A stretch of DNA of 13,493 nt, from assembly GCA_027323595.1 (NCBI GenBank), contig DAHWBL010000407.1, forward strand, positions 1 through 13,493. Direction: 5' to 3'. Origin of the DNA: Acetobacteraceae bacterium (GTDB taxonomy: Bacteria > Pseudomonadota > Alphaproteobacteria > Acetobacterales > Acetobacteraceae). Under the pieces are notes generated by a model that was not told the origin of the DNA, searched no databases, and was given only the letters and a program-made list of their open reading frames with translations. Position 1 is the first letter of the stretch, and each line of letters starts with the position of its first letter. A program made the position numbers and the translations under genes. Below are positions 1-6,105 of the stretch, piece by piece.

Positions 1-509
1 AGCGACACCGCCGCGATGATCCCGGTCGGGATCACCAGGGCGGCGGTCAGCGCCGGAATACCGCCCACCGTCTGCGCCACTGCCATCGCGATCGGCGTGG
101 TCACCGATTTCGGCGCCATCGAGGCGAGCGTGCCCGGCCCCGCGCCCAGCGCCCAGCCGATGCCCACCGCCGAGACGATGGCGCTCAGCGAGCCCGCCAG
201 CAGCGCGCCCAGCGTCGGCCACAGATAGCGCCGCACCCGCGGCAACTCGCGCGCCAGCGGCACCGCCAGCGCCACGGTGGCCGGCCCGAGCAGGAAATGC
301 GCGAACTGCGCGCCGGCGAAATAGGTCTGGTAATCGGTCCCGGTGACCCGCAGCAGCGCCACCAGCGCCGCCACCGCGAGCAGCACCGGATGCGCCCAGG
401 CCGGCCGGGCCAGCCGCGCCGACAGCGCATCGGCGAGCAGATAGGCCACCAGCGTCGCGGTCAGCCACAGCAGCGGGCTGGCCGCCAGATACACCCACAG
501 CGCGCTCAT
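1..509 (-). CDS. lrgB: LrgB/CidB family membrane protein (partial, C-terminus off the left edge)
   Basis: Reading leftwards from the ATG at 509-507, the frame stays open for 169 codons to the window edge, so the C-terminal part is missing (family members are usually about 230 residues). The protein is very hydrophobic with several membrane segments. Family hallmarks are visible: a conserved block around residues 60-85 containing YF-G-QF-HFLLGPATVALAVPL, and a second around 134-155 with KSVTTPIAM followed by GGIPALTA. LrgB works with LrgA in the inner membrane; in Gram-positive bacteria the pair modulates murein hydrolase activity and cell lysis, and related proteins have been linked to export of small organic acids or to overflow metabolism. 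Its role here is unknown. The start codon overlaps the lrgA stop by four bases (ATGA), indicating translational coupling. Family assignment is secure; cellular role is inference. Confidence 0.9.
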   Translation of the reverse strand, partial: MSALWVYLAASPLLWLTATLVAYLLADALSARLARPAWAHPVLLAVAALVALLRVTGTDYQTYFAGAQFAHFLLGPATVALAVPLARELPRVRRYLWPTLGALLAGSLSAIVSAVGIGWALGAGPGTLASMAPKSVTTPIAMAVAQTVGGIPALTAALVIPTGIIAAVS

Positions 510-874
510 CGCCCCGCCCCGCCCGCGGCGGACCCGCCGGCCCGCGCGGCGAGCGCGCGAAACACCAGCACCGTCACCGCCATGGCGATCCAGGTGGACA
601 GCAGCACCGCCGCCCCGATCGCCAGGCCCTCGCGCCCCAGCAACCGCGCCTGCTGGATGATGCCCACCGCCGCCGGCACGAACAGCAGCGACAGATAGCG
701 CAGAATGCCGAACGCCGCGGGCTCCACCACCACCGCCAGCCGCGGCATCCGCCACAGCGCGACCGCCAGCAGCGCGAACCCCAGCACCGGGCCGGGCACC
801 GGCAGCCCCAGCCCGGCCGCCAGCGCCTCGCCGGCGAGCTGCACCCCGAACAGGATCGCCAGCGAGACCAGCAT
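506..874 (-). CDS. lrgA: LrgA/CidA family holin-like membrane protein
   Basis: This encodes a 122-residue inner-membrane protein, the usual size for CidA/LrgA, with about four hydrophobic segments. The family signature is seen around residues 62-73 (LSLLFVPAAVGI), and the N-terminal part has the typical GLPVPGPVLGFALL stretch at about 23-36. The C-terminus is a short Ala/Gly/Arg-rich tail. LrgA proteins resemble holins and act together with LrgB, whose start codon overlaps this gene's stop. The gene begins only eight bases after the hrcA stop and its upstream sequence (GAGCGGA) is a weak ribosome binding site, so it is probably co-transcribed and perhaps translationally coupled with hrcA. Family is clear; whether it affects lysis or exports a metabolite cannot be told from sequence. 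Confidence 0.9.
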   Translation of the reverse strand: MLVSLAILFGVQLAGEALAAGLGLPVPGPVLGFALLAVALWRMPRLAVVVEPAAFGILRYLSLLFVPAAVGIIQQARLLGREGLAIGAAVLLSTWIAMAVTVLVFRALAARAGGSAAGGAGR

Positions 875-882
875 CGGTCCGC

Positions 883-1992
883 TCAGCCGAGCAGCCGGCC
901 GATCACCCGGGCGGTGTAATCCACCACCGGAATGATCCGGCCATAATTGATCCGGATCGGCCCGATCACCCCGATCGCGCCGACGATGCGGTTCTGTTCG
1001 TTGCGCGCGGGCGCGACGATCATCGACACGCCGGTGGCGCTGAACACGCCGCTCTCCGCGCCGATGAAAATCCGCACCCCGTCGGACTGGTCGGCCAGCT
1101 CCAGCAGCCGCAGCGTGGTCTCATGGGTTTCCAGCCGCTCGAACAGCGCCTGGATGGTGGACAGCCGCTCGATCTGGGTGACATCGGCGAGCAGCCGCGC
1201 CTGGCCGCGCACGATCAGGCTGCCACCGCGCCCCTCGGTGCTCCAGGTGGCGAGCCCGGCATTGACCACCAGCGCCGACAATTCGTCGAGCTGGCTGCGA
1301 TCCGCCGACATCTCCTCGCTGACCCGAAGCTGCAACTCCGCCAGCGTGCGCCCGGCCAGCCGCGCGTTCAGATAGTTGGATGCCTGTTCGAGCGAGGACG
1401 GCGGCAGCCCCGGCGGCGTCTCGATCACCCGGTTCTCGACCTGGCCATCGGCGCCGACCAGCACCACCAGCGCCCGCCCCGGCCCGAGGGCGACGAATTC
1501 GATGTGGCGCACCGCGCCCTCGGATTTGGGCGCCAGCACCAGCCCGGCCGCCGCTGACAGGCCCGACAGCATCGCCGAGGCATCCGCCAGCGTGTCCTCG
1601 ATCGAGCGCCCCGCGCCGGCGAGGCTGGCGCCGATCGCCTCGCGGTCCTCCGCGCTCAGCTCGCCGAACTGCAACAGCCCGTCGACGAACAGCCGCAGAC
1701 CCCGGTCGGTCGGCAGCCGTCCGGCCGAGGTGTGCGGCGCGAACAGCAGCCCGGCATCGGTGAGGTCGGCCATGACGTTGCGGATGGTCGCCGGCGACAG
1801 GCTGATCGGCAGCCGGCGCGACAGGGTGCGCGAGCCCACCGGCTCACCGGTGGCGACATAGGCCTCGACGATCTCGCGCAGCACCGCCGCGGCGCGCGCG
1901 TCCAGCCCGCCGGGCAGCGACGCGGCGAGGCCAACCCCCAGCTTCGGACCGGTCGGTGCGATCGGATTTTGATCCAAAAATAAATTGTTCAC
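883..1992 (-). CDS. hrcA: Heat-inducible transcription repressor HrcA
   Basis: HrcA binds CIRCE operators and represses chaperone operons until heat stress. The product is 369 residues if it starts at the GTG at 1992-1990. An N-terminal winged helix spans about residues 30-95, with the diagnostic block EPVGSRTLSRRL, then SPATIRNVMADL and HTSAGRLPTDRGLRLFVDGLL. The GAF-like ligand/dimerisation region follows, and the C-terminus has the typical GPIRINYGRIIPVVDYTA ending. The frame is open further upstream, but that extension is low-complexity and partly encoded by a tandem repeat, so it is excluded. No ATG lies near the expected N-terminus and no good ribosome binding site precedes the GTG; a TTG at 1977-1975 is an alternative. 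No CIRCE element (TTAGCACTC-N9-GAGTGCTAA) was seen in the window. The usual neighbour grpE is absent downstream; lrgAB takes its place. Family certain, start uncertain. Confidence 0.93.
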   Translation of the reverse strand: MNNLFLDQNPIAPTGPKLGVGLAASLPGGLDARAAAVLREIVEAYVATGEPVGSRTLSRRLPISLSPATIRNVMADLTDAGLLFAPHTSAGRLPTDRGLRLFVDGLLQFGELSAEDREAIGASLAGAGRSIEDTLADASAMLSGLSAAAGLVLAPKSEGAVRHIEFVALGPGRALVVLVGADGQVENRVIETPPGLPPSSLEQASNYLNARLAGRTLAELQLRVSEEMSADRSQLDELSALVVNAGLATWSTEGRGGSLIVRGQARLLADVTQIERLSTIQALFERLETHETTLRLLELADQSDGVRIFIGAESGVFSATGVSMIVAPARNEQNRIVGAIGVIGPIRINYGRIIPVVDYTARVIGRLLG

Positions 1993-2005
1993 GATATCGC
2001 CGGCG

Positions 2006-2033
2006 AGCCTAGCACCCGGGCCAGGACGGTCAA
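2006..2033 (-). promoter_or_regulatory. Predicted sigma-70-type promoter of hrcA
   Basis: On the minus strand TTGACC (2033-2028) is followed after 16 bases by TAGGCT (2011-2006). Transcription would start near 1999, only about seven bases before the GTG of hrcA, giving a leaderless or nearly leaderless message. That would explain the missing ribosome binding site. This is a visual match to a consensus only. Confidence 0.4.
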
Positions 2034-2141
2034 TGCAAACGACGCCGCCGCTCGCGATGGCCGCGATGGCCGCGCGCCACGCACGCCGGCCGGGTGTTTT
2101 CCACCCCTGGCGTCCGGGCCGCGGGCGGCGCACGGTGCCAG

Positions 2142-2171
2142 AACCGGAATCGGAATCGGAACCGGAACAGG
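2142..2171 (+). repeat. Imperfect hexanucleotide tandem repeat in the leader of the exported-protein gene
   Basis: Five consecutive six-base units follow the pattern AAYNGG: AACCGG, AATCGG, AATCGG, AACCGG and AACAGG. The last unit runs directly into AG, so the end of the array forms the AGGAG ribosome binding site (2169-2173) of the gene at 2184. The array lies in the 191-base divergent region between hrcA and that gene. A change in copy number would alter leader length without changing any reading frame. Confidence 0.85.
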
Positions 2172-2183
2172 AGACATCCACCA

Positions 2184-2591
2184 ATGCTATCGATAAAAAA
2201 TGCCTTTTTCCCCGCCGCGCTCGTTCTGGCACCCCTCATGATGGCGCCGTTGCTGCTCGCGCCGCTGCCCGCCACCGCCCAGGGCGCCGCGCAAACCACC
2301 CCCGCTGCCCCGGCCGACGATCAGGCAAGCTTCAGCCGCAAAGCCGGCGTCGAGATGCAGGAATGGCAGCACAAGATCGACGCTTTCGCCACCAGGGCGA
2401 AATCCGAGGGCAAACACGCCAGCGCCGACACCCAGGCCGCGTTCGACAAGGCCTGGGCCAACAGCAAGAAAGCCGCCGACCGGCTGAAGAAATCGAGCAA
2501 ATCCGGCTGGTCCGACGCGAAGAAATATTACGACGAACAGACCAGCAACCTCGCCACCGCCTGGCAGCGCCTGACCGACTCGAACAAATAG
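2184..2591 (+). CDS. Small exported helical protein of unknown function
   Basis: The product is 135 residues. Residues 1-32 form a signal peptide: a short Lys-containing start, a long Leu/Ala/Pro/Met core, and a cleavage site after PATA at residue 32. The mature part of about 103 residues has no cysteine. It is a short Ala/Pro-rich linker followed, from about residue 50, by charged amphipathic helices with regularly placed Trp (QEWQH, KAWANSKKAADRL, SGWSDAKKYY, TAWQRL). It resembles small helical periplasmic stress proteins, for example the sll1863-like group, but that is an impression and not an assignment. The ATG at 2184 is chosen because AGGAG at 2169-2173 lies ten bases upstream and a signal peptide starts there. 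An in-frame ATG at 2094 would only add translated repeat. A GC-rich hairpin follows the stop. Confidence 0.82.
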   Translation: MLSIKNAFFPAALVLAPLMMAPLLLAPLPATAQGAAQTTPAAPADDQASFSRKAGVEMQEWQHKIDAFATRAKSEGKHASADTQAAFDKAWANSKKAADRLKKSSKSGWSDAKKYYDEQTSNLATAWQRLTDSNK

Positions 2592-2608
2592 GCCGTCGAC
2601 CGCGGACC

Positions 2609-2636
2609 GGTCCGACCCGTCTTGCCGGGTCGGACC
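2609..2636. terminator. Hairpin between convergent genes, possible bidirectional terminator
   Basis: A perfect 11-base-pair stem (GGTCCGACCCG at 2609-2619 with its complement at 2626-2636) encloses the six-base loop TCTTGC. It begins 18 bases after the stop of the exported-protein gene and ends 10 bases from the stop of the convergent decarboxylase-like gene. Position and symmetry suit a two-way terminator, but neither strand has a U tract after the stem, so it is not a canonical intrinsic terminator. Confidence 0.55.
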
Positions 2637-2646
2637 TGGCCCGCGC

Positions 2647-3045
2647 TCAGCCCTGTTCCTTGCGCCAGGCCTCGATCACCGGCAGGCAGGTGCGAAACGC
2701 CTCCGAGGCCACCGGCACGCCGGCATAGACCCCGGCCTGGAGCAGAATCTCGGCGATCTCCTGCTCGGTGCAGCCATTGTTCAGCGCGCCGCGCGTATGC
2801 ACCGCCAGCTCATGCCAGCGCGCCATCGAGGCGAGCATGGCGATGTTGAGCATCGAGCGCGTCTTCAGCTCCAGCCCCGGCCGCAGCCACACATTGCCCC
2901 AGCAATGATCGACGGTGAACTCCATGAAATGGCGGTAGAACGGGTCGTCCTTCTTGGGATTGTCGGCATAGGCGCTGCCGAGCACCTCGCGGCGAACCTT
3001 GTCGCCTTCGGCGCGGCGCTGCTGGTCCACGTGACGATCATCCAT
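2647..3045 (-). CDS. Carboxymuconolactone decarboxylase (PcaC-like) family protein
   Basis: A 132-residue protein of the CMD/AhpD-like fold, matching the length and pattern of gamma-carboxymuconolactone decarboxylase, which acts in the protocatechuate branch of the beta-ketoadipate pathway. Visible motifs include GNVWLRPGLELKTRSMLNIAML (about residues 50-71), the E79-x3-H83 pair in HELAVH, GALNNGCTEQEIAEILLQAGVYAG (about 86-109), and the C-terminal SEAFRTCLPVI. A redox CxxC pair typical of AhpD is absent, favouring a decarboxylase-like rather than peroxidase role. The start has a strong ribosome binding site (GGGGAGG, six bases before the ATG). It is divergent from the HbpS-like gene, and no other protocatechuate gene is in the window, so the true substrate may not be carboxymuconolactone. 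Many CMD-family proteins have other or unknown substrates. Confidence 0.87.
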   Translation of the reverse strand: MDDRHVDQQRRAEGDKVRREVLGSAYADNPKKDDPFYRHFMEFTVDHCWGNVWLRPGLELKTRSMLNIAMLASMARWHELAVHTRGALNNGCTEQEIAEILLQAGVYAGVPVASEAFRTCLPVIEAWRKEQG

Positions 3046-3071
3046 GGCGTCCTCCCCGGTTGGCCGCCGCC

Positions 3072-3100
3072 ACGATAGGGTCTGTCATAACGTATGACAA
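3072..3100 (-). promoter_or_regulatory. Predicted promoter of the CMD-family gene
   Basis: On the minus strand TTGTCA (3100-3095) and TATCGT (3077-3072) are spaced by 17 bases, with a start expected near 3065 and a leader of about 20 bases containing the GGGGAGG site. The -35 box and most of the spacer lie inside the dyad at 3083-3099, so a protein bound there would block transcription. Consensus match by eye only. Confidence 0.45.
3083..3099. promoter_or_regulatory. Perfect 7-3-7 inverted repeat, likely operator
   Basis: TGTCATA (3083-3089) and its exact complement TATGACA (3093-3099) flank ACG. A perfect AT-richer dyad in such GC-rich DNA is conspicuous, and it overlaps the predicted -35 region of the CMD-family gene in the divergent intergenic region. 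Size and symmetry fit a dimeric regulator such as a GntR, TetR or MarR family member. No such regulator gene is in the window, and a link to the IclR gene at the right end is only a possibility. Confidence 0.6.
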
Positions 3101-3125
3101 TGCGCCGTCACGCGCCCACCGCCCC

Positions 3126-3153
3126 TTGCGCGCGGACCGGACGGCGGTAAATC
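3126..3153 (+). promoter_or_regulatory. Weak candidate promoter of the HbpS-like gene
   Basis: TTGCGC (3126-3131) and TAAATC (3148-3153) are separated by 16 bases, 28 bases before the start of the plus-strand gene. The -10 box matches the consensus poorly; it is listed because no better candidate was seen in this intergenic region. Confidence 0.25.
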
Positions 3154-3181
3154 TGCGACCTCACCAGCCCGGAGCCGCCCG

Positions 3182-3619
3182 ATGACCGACATCACCCTCG
3201 CCCACGCGCAAAAACTGATCACCGTCGCGCTGGAGTGCGCGCGCGCGCAAAAGATGAACCCCCTCGGCGTCGTCGTGCTCGATGCGCGCGGCGCGCTCAA
3301 GGCCTATGCGGCGGAGGATTTCGTCAGCCTCAAGCGCTTCGACATCGCCCAGGCCAAGGCCGCCGGCGCGCTGGCGATGGGCATGGGCTCACGCAGCCTG
3401 GCCAAGCGCGCCCGCGAGATGCCGCATTTCATCAACGCCCTGTCGGGCATCGTCGATGGCAAGCTGATGCCGGTGCCCGGCGGCGTGCTGGTGCGCGACG
3501 GATCGGGCCGGATCCTCGGCGCGGTCGGCGTCTCGGGCGACAGCTCCGACAATGACGAGATCGCCGCCAAGGCCGGCATCGAGGCGATCGGCCTCGTCGC
3601 CGACCCCGGCCAGGACTGA
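3182..3619 (+). CDS. GlcG/HbpS (DUF336) family heme-binding-like protein
   Basis: A 145-residue single-domain protein. The family pattern is clear: N-terminal helix (LAHAQKLITVALECA), strand GVVVLDARGALKAY at about 29-42, helix SLKRFDIAQAKAAGAL, the PVPGG turn at 97-101, GAVGVSGD at 113-120, and a C-terminal DEIAAKAGIEAIG helix. HbpS from Streptomyces, a member of this family, binds heme and senses redox stress; GlcG lies in glycolate operons without a firmly assigned role. This copy has no signal peptide and so appears cytoplasmic. GGAG at 3171-3174 sits seven bases before the ATG. It is divergent from the CMD-family gene, a neighbour seen for such proteins in catabolic loci. A heme-linked role next to a locus with an exported cytochrome is tempting but unproven. 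Confidence 0.85.
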   Translation: MTDITLAHAQKLITVALECARAQKMNPLGVVVLDARGALKAYAAEDFVSLKRFDIAQAKAAGALAMGMGSRSLAKRAREMPHFINALSGIVDGKLMPVPGGVLVRDGSGRILGAVGVSGDSSDNDEIAAKAGIEAIGLVADPGQD

Positions 3620-3632
3620 CCCGCCGCCACCC

Positions 3633-3662
3633 ATCACCCGGACCGGCATCGGTCCGGGTGAT
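3633..3662. terminator. Strong hairpin between convergent genes, possible bidirectional terminator
   Basis: A perfect 13-base-pair stem (ATCACCCGGACCG at 3633-3645 with its complement at 3650-3662) encloses the tetraloop GCAT. It starts 14 bases after the stop of the HbpS-like gene and lies 35 bases beyond the stop of livF, which comes from the other side. There is no clear U tract on either strand, so termination is inferred from position and stem strength. Confidence 0.6.
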
Positions 3663-3696
3663 AAAGTTGCTCGCGCACCTTATGGCAGGAGCGGTT

Positions 3697-4404
3697 TCAC
3701 CCGCCGAAATAGGCGGCACGCACCCGCTCGTCGCGCGCCAGCGCGTCCGCCGCGCCCGACAGCCGCACGCTGCCGTTCTCCAGCACATAGGCCCGGTGCG
3801 CCACCGACAGCGCCACCGAGGCGTTCTGCTCCACCAGCAGGATCGCCAGCCCGCTCTCGCGGTTGAGCCGGGCGATCGCGGCGAACATCTGCGCCACCAG
3901 CAGCGGCGCCAGCCCCAGCGAGGGCTCGTCCAGCAGCAGCAGGCGCGGACGCGCCATCAGCGCGCGGCCCACCGCCAGCATCTGCTGCTCGCCGCCCGAC
4001 AGCGACCAGGCATGCTGGCCGGCCCGCTCGGCCAGCCGTGGAAACAGCGTGTAGATGCGCGCCAGATCGGCGCTGAAATCCGTGCGCGCCGGATGGATCG
4101 CTCCGCCGGCCAGCAGATTCTCGGCCACCGTCAGCCCGGCGAACACACGCCGTCCCTCCGGGCAATGCGCGATCCCGCGCCGCACGATCGCCTCCACCGC
4201 CAGCCCGCTGATCGGCTGCCCCTCGAACCGCACCACGCCAGCACGCGGGCGTTGCAGCCCCGAGATGGTGGCCAGCGTGGTGGTCTTGCCGGCCCCGTTG
4301 GCGCCCAGCAGCGCCACGATCTCGCCAGGCGCCACCCGCAGCGACACCTCGGTGAGCGCGCGCACCGGCCCATAGGCAACGCTGATCGCCTCGACCTCAA
4401 GCAT
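3697..4404 (-). CDS. livF: Branched-chain-amino-acid-type ABC transporter ATP-binding protein LivF
   Basis: A 235-residue cytoplasmic ATPase, the second of the two nucleotide-binding subunits of a HAAT-family importer. It has Walker A GANGAGKT at 34-41, a LivF-type CPEGRRVFAGLTVAENL segment at 81-97, the ABC signature LSGGEQQ at 135-141, Walker B ending LLLLDEPSLGLAP with the catalytic Glu at 160, and the LivF-typical VEQN in place of the H-loop His. The ATG at 4404-4402 is chosen because GGAG lies six bases upstream; an in-frame ATG at 4425-4423 has no such site. It overlaps livG by eight bases and is the last gene of the importer operon, followed by a hairpin. The substrate cannot be deduced: this family carries Leu/Ile/Val but also amides, aromatic acids and other small molecules. 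Confidence 0.93.
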   Translation of the reverse strand: MLEVEAISVAYGPVRALTEVSLRVAPGEIVALLGANGAGKTTTLATISGLQRPRAGVVRFEGQPISGLAVEAIVRRGIAHCPEGRRVFAGLTVAENLLAGGAIHPARTDFSADLARIYTLFPRLAERAGQHAWSLSGGEQQMLAVGRALMARPRLLLLDEPSLGLAPLLVAQMFAAIARLNRESGLAILLVEQNASVALSVAHRAYVLENGSVRLSGAADALARDERVRAAYFGG

Positions 4405-5182
4405 CGGGCGCTCCGCCCTCGCCATGCCCAGGCCCCAGATAGGCGGCGATCACCGCCGGGTCGCGGCGAATCTCGTCGGGTCCGCCGGCGGCGATCCGGC
4501 GGCCGAAATCCAGCACCGTCAGATGGTCGCTCACCTGCATCACCAGCCGCATATTGTGCTCGACCAGCAGCACGGTGATGCCGCCGTCGCGCAGCCGCCG
4601 CACGATGTCCATCAGCGCCATCGCCTCGGTCATGTTCATCCCCGCCGCCGGCTCATCCAGCAGCAGCAGCCGCGGCCGGCCGGCCACCGCGCGGGCCAGC
4701 TCCAGCAGCCGCTGCTGCGCATAGGGCAACGACCCGGCCGGCGCGTCGGCCAGCCCGCCCAGCCCGACCTGGTCGAGCGCGGCGCGCGCCCGCCGCGTCG
4801 CCATCGCCTCCGCCGTCCGGTGCGCCGCCAGCCGCAGCAGCACCGCGGCAAGCGAGGGCCCGTGCCCGCCCATCGCGCCGACGCGCGCATTGTCCAGCAC
4901 GCTGAGCCGGGTGAACAGGCGGATGTTCTGAAAGCTGCGCGCCAGCCCCTGCCGGGCAAACTGAAGCGGCGGACGGCCGGCCATGTCGGCGCCGGCGAAC
5001 ATGATGCTGCCGGCATCGGCGCGATAGGCGCCGCTCAACACGTTGAGCAGCGTCGTCTTGCCCGAGCCGTTCGGGCCGATCACCGCGCTGATGCTGCCCT
5101 CGGCCACCTCCAGATCGACCCCGTCGAGCGCGCGCACCCCGCCAAACCCCTTCACCAGCCCGCGCGCCACCAGCAGGCTCAT
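4397..5182 (-). CDS. livG: Branched-chain-amino-acid-type ABC transporter ATP-binding protein LivG
   Basis: A 261-residue ATPase subunit. Walker A is GPNGSGKT at 36-43, the LivG-type ARSFQNIRLFTRLSVLDN block is at about 81-98, the signature loop is LPYAQQR at 152-158, Walker B ends LLLLDEPAAGMN (Glu 177), and the H-loop His is at 209 in VEHN. The C-terminal PAVIAAYLGP is typical of LivG. The signature loop has Ala where LivG proteins normally have Gly (LPYGQQR); the codon is GCG and the rest of the protein is intact, so activity is probably kept. It overlaps livM by four bases at its start (ATGA) and livF by eight at its end. The open frame continues far upstream but that part is a shadow of livM in another frame. 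Confidence 0.93.
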   Translation of the reverse strand: MSLLVARGLVKGFGGVRALDGVDLEVAEGSISAVIGPNGSGKTTLLNVLSGAYRADAGSIMFAGADMAGRPPLQFARQGLARSFQNIRLFTRLSVLDNARVGAMGGHGPSLAAVLLRLAAHRTAEAMATRRARAALDQVGLGGLADAPAGSLPYAQQRLLELARAVAGRPRLLLLDEPAAGMNMTEAMALMDIVRRLRDGGITVLLVEHNMRLVMQVSDHLTVLDFGRRIAAGGPDEIRRDPAVIAAYLGPGHGEGGAPDA

Positions 5183-6105
5183 CCGACCCCCAGCCGGCGA
5201 CCCAGCCGCCGCGCCGCGCCCACCACGCCGTCGGGCATGAACAGCACGATCGCCACCACCCCCGCGCCGTAAAGTACCATGTACCATGCATGCAAAAACC
5301 GCAGCGCCTCGGGCAGCACCGTCAGCACCGCCGCCCCGATCAGACAGCCGCCGATCGAGCCGGTGCCACCCAGCACCAGCATGCTGAACAGCAGCACCGC
5401 CTGCTGGTTGCCGAACTGGTCGGGGCTGACATAGCGCACATAGCCGGCATACAGCCCGCCCGACAGCGCCGCGTAGACCGCCGCCAGCATCAGCGCCACC
5501 AGCTTCACCCGCAGCGTGTCGAGCCCGGTGAGCGACGCGGCGATCTCGGCGTCGGCGGTGGCGATCATCGCGCGCCCCAGCCAGGACCGGCGCACCCGCC
5601 CCGCCACCAGCACCGCCAGCGCCAGCACCGCCAGCAGCACCCACCAGGCCTGTGCGTCGGTGCCCACCACGAACCGGCCGATGCCGATCGGCGGGATCTG
5701 GCGCAGCCCCGAGGAGCCGCCGGTCACCGATTCCCAATGCAGCAGCACCAGATGCACGATTTCGCCAAAACCGATGGTGGCCATGGCGAGATAGAAGCTG
5801 CGCAGCCGCAGCGTCGGCAGCCCCAGCGCCAGGCTGGCCCCCGCGGCCACCACCAGCGCCGCCAGCAGCGCGAGCCAGAACGGCAACCCGGCGAGCGCGC
5901 CGAGCGCGGTGACATAGGCCCCGATCCCGGCGAACCCCGCCTGGCCGAAATTCACCTGCCCGGCATAGCCGGTGACGAAATTCAGCCCCAGCACCGCCAG
6001 CGCGTTGAGCAGCGCGAGGTCCGCCACCTGCACCGCATAGCCCGAGCCCAGCAGCAGCGGCAGGCAGGCGGCCAGCGCCCAGCCGATCAGCATCCATGGC
6101 CGCAT
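5179..6105 (-). CDS. livM: Branched-chain-amino-acid-type ABC transporter permease LivM
   Basis: A 308-residue inner-membrane permease with about eight to ten hydrophobic segments. The LivM hallmark GLNFVTGYAGQVNFGQAGF, followed by GIGAY, lies at about 40-65, and the LRLRSFYLAMATIGFGEIV segment that follows is also typical, as are GGTGSIGGCLIGAAVL and the final FMPDGVVG. It would pair with LivH to form the membrane channel. The ATG at 6105-6103 shares one base with the livH stop (TGATG), and no separate ribosome binding site is evident, so translation is probably coupled. An open frame extends further upstream but overlaps the livH coding region. Length is normal for the family. Confidence 0.92.
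   Translation of the reverse strand: MRPWMLIGWALAACLPLLLGSGYAVQVADLALLNALAVLGLNFVTGYAGQVNFGQAGFAGIGAYVTALGALAGLPFWLALLAALVVAAGASLALGLPTLRLRSFYLAMATIGFGEIVHLVLLHWESVTGGSSGLRQIPPIGIGRFVVGTDAQAWWVLLAVLALAVLVAGRVRRSWLGRAMIATADAEIAASLTGLDTLRVKLVALMLAAVYAALSGGLYAGYVRYVSPDQFGNQQAVLLFSMLVLGGTGSIGGCLIGAAVLTVLPEALRFLHAWYMVLYGAGVVAIVLFMPDGVVGAARRLGRRLGVG

Noticed and set aside
2054..2071. A nine-base tandem duplication (GCGATGGCC twice)
   Set aside because: Two short GC-rich copies with no link to a promoter or gene end are likely by chance in this composition.
2094..2183. An upstream ATG extending the small exported protein by 30 residues
   Set aside because: The extension is mostly the translated hexanucleotide repeat (alternating Asn-Arg) and would bury the signal peptide; the ATG at 2184 has a proper ribosome binding site.
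1993..2183. A search for a CIRCE operator next to hrcA, prompted by CTAGCACCC at 2009-2017
   Set aside because: One half-site resembles TTAGCACTC, but nothing like GAGTGCTAA follows at the required spacing.
1993..2232. An 80-residue N-terminal extension of HrcA
   Set aside because: It includes Ser-Asp/Ser-Gly translation of the tandem repeat, overlaps the predicted hrcA promoter, and has no counterpart in the family.
5183..6097. An N-terminal extension of livG fused in frame to a long Gly/Ala/Arg-rich segment
   Set aside because: The extension overlaps livM in another frame and has no domain; livG has a normal start at 5182 coupled to the livM stop.
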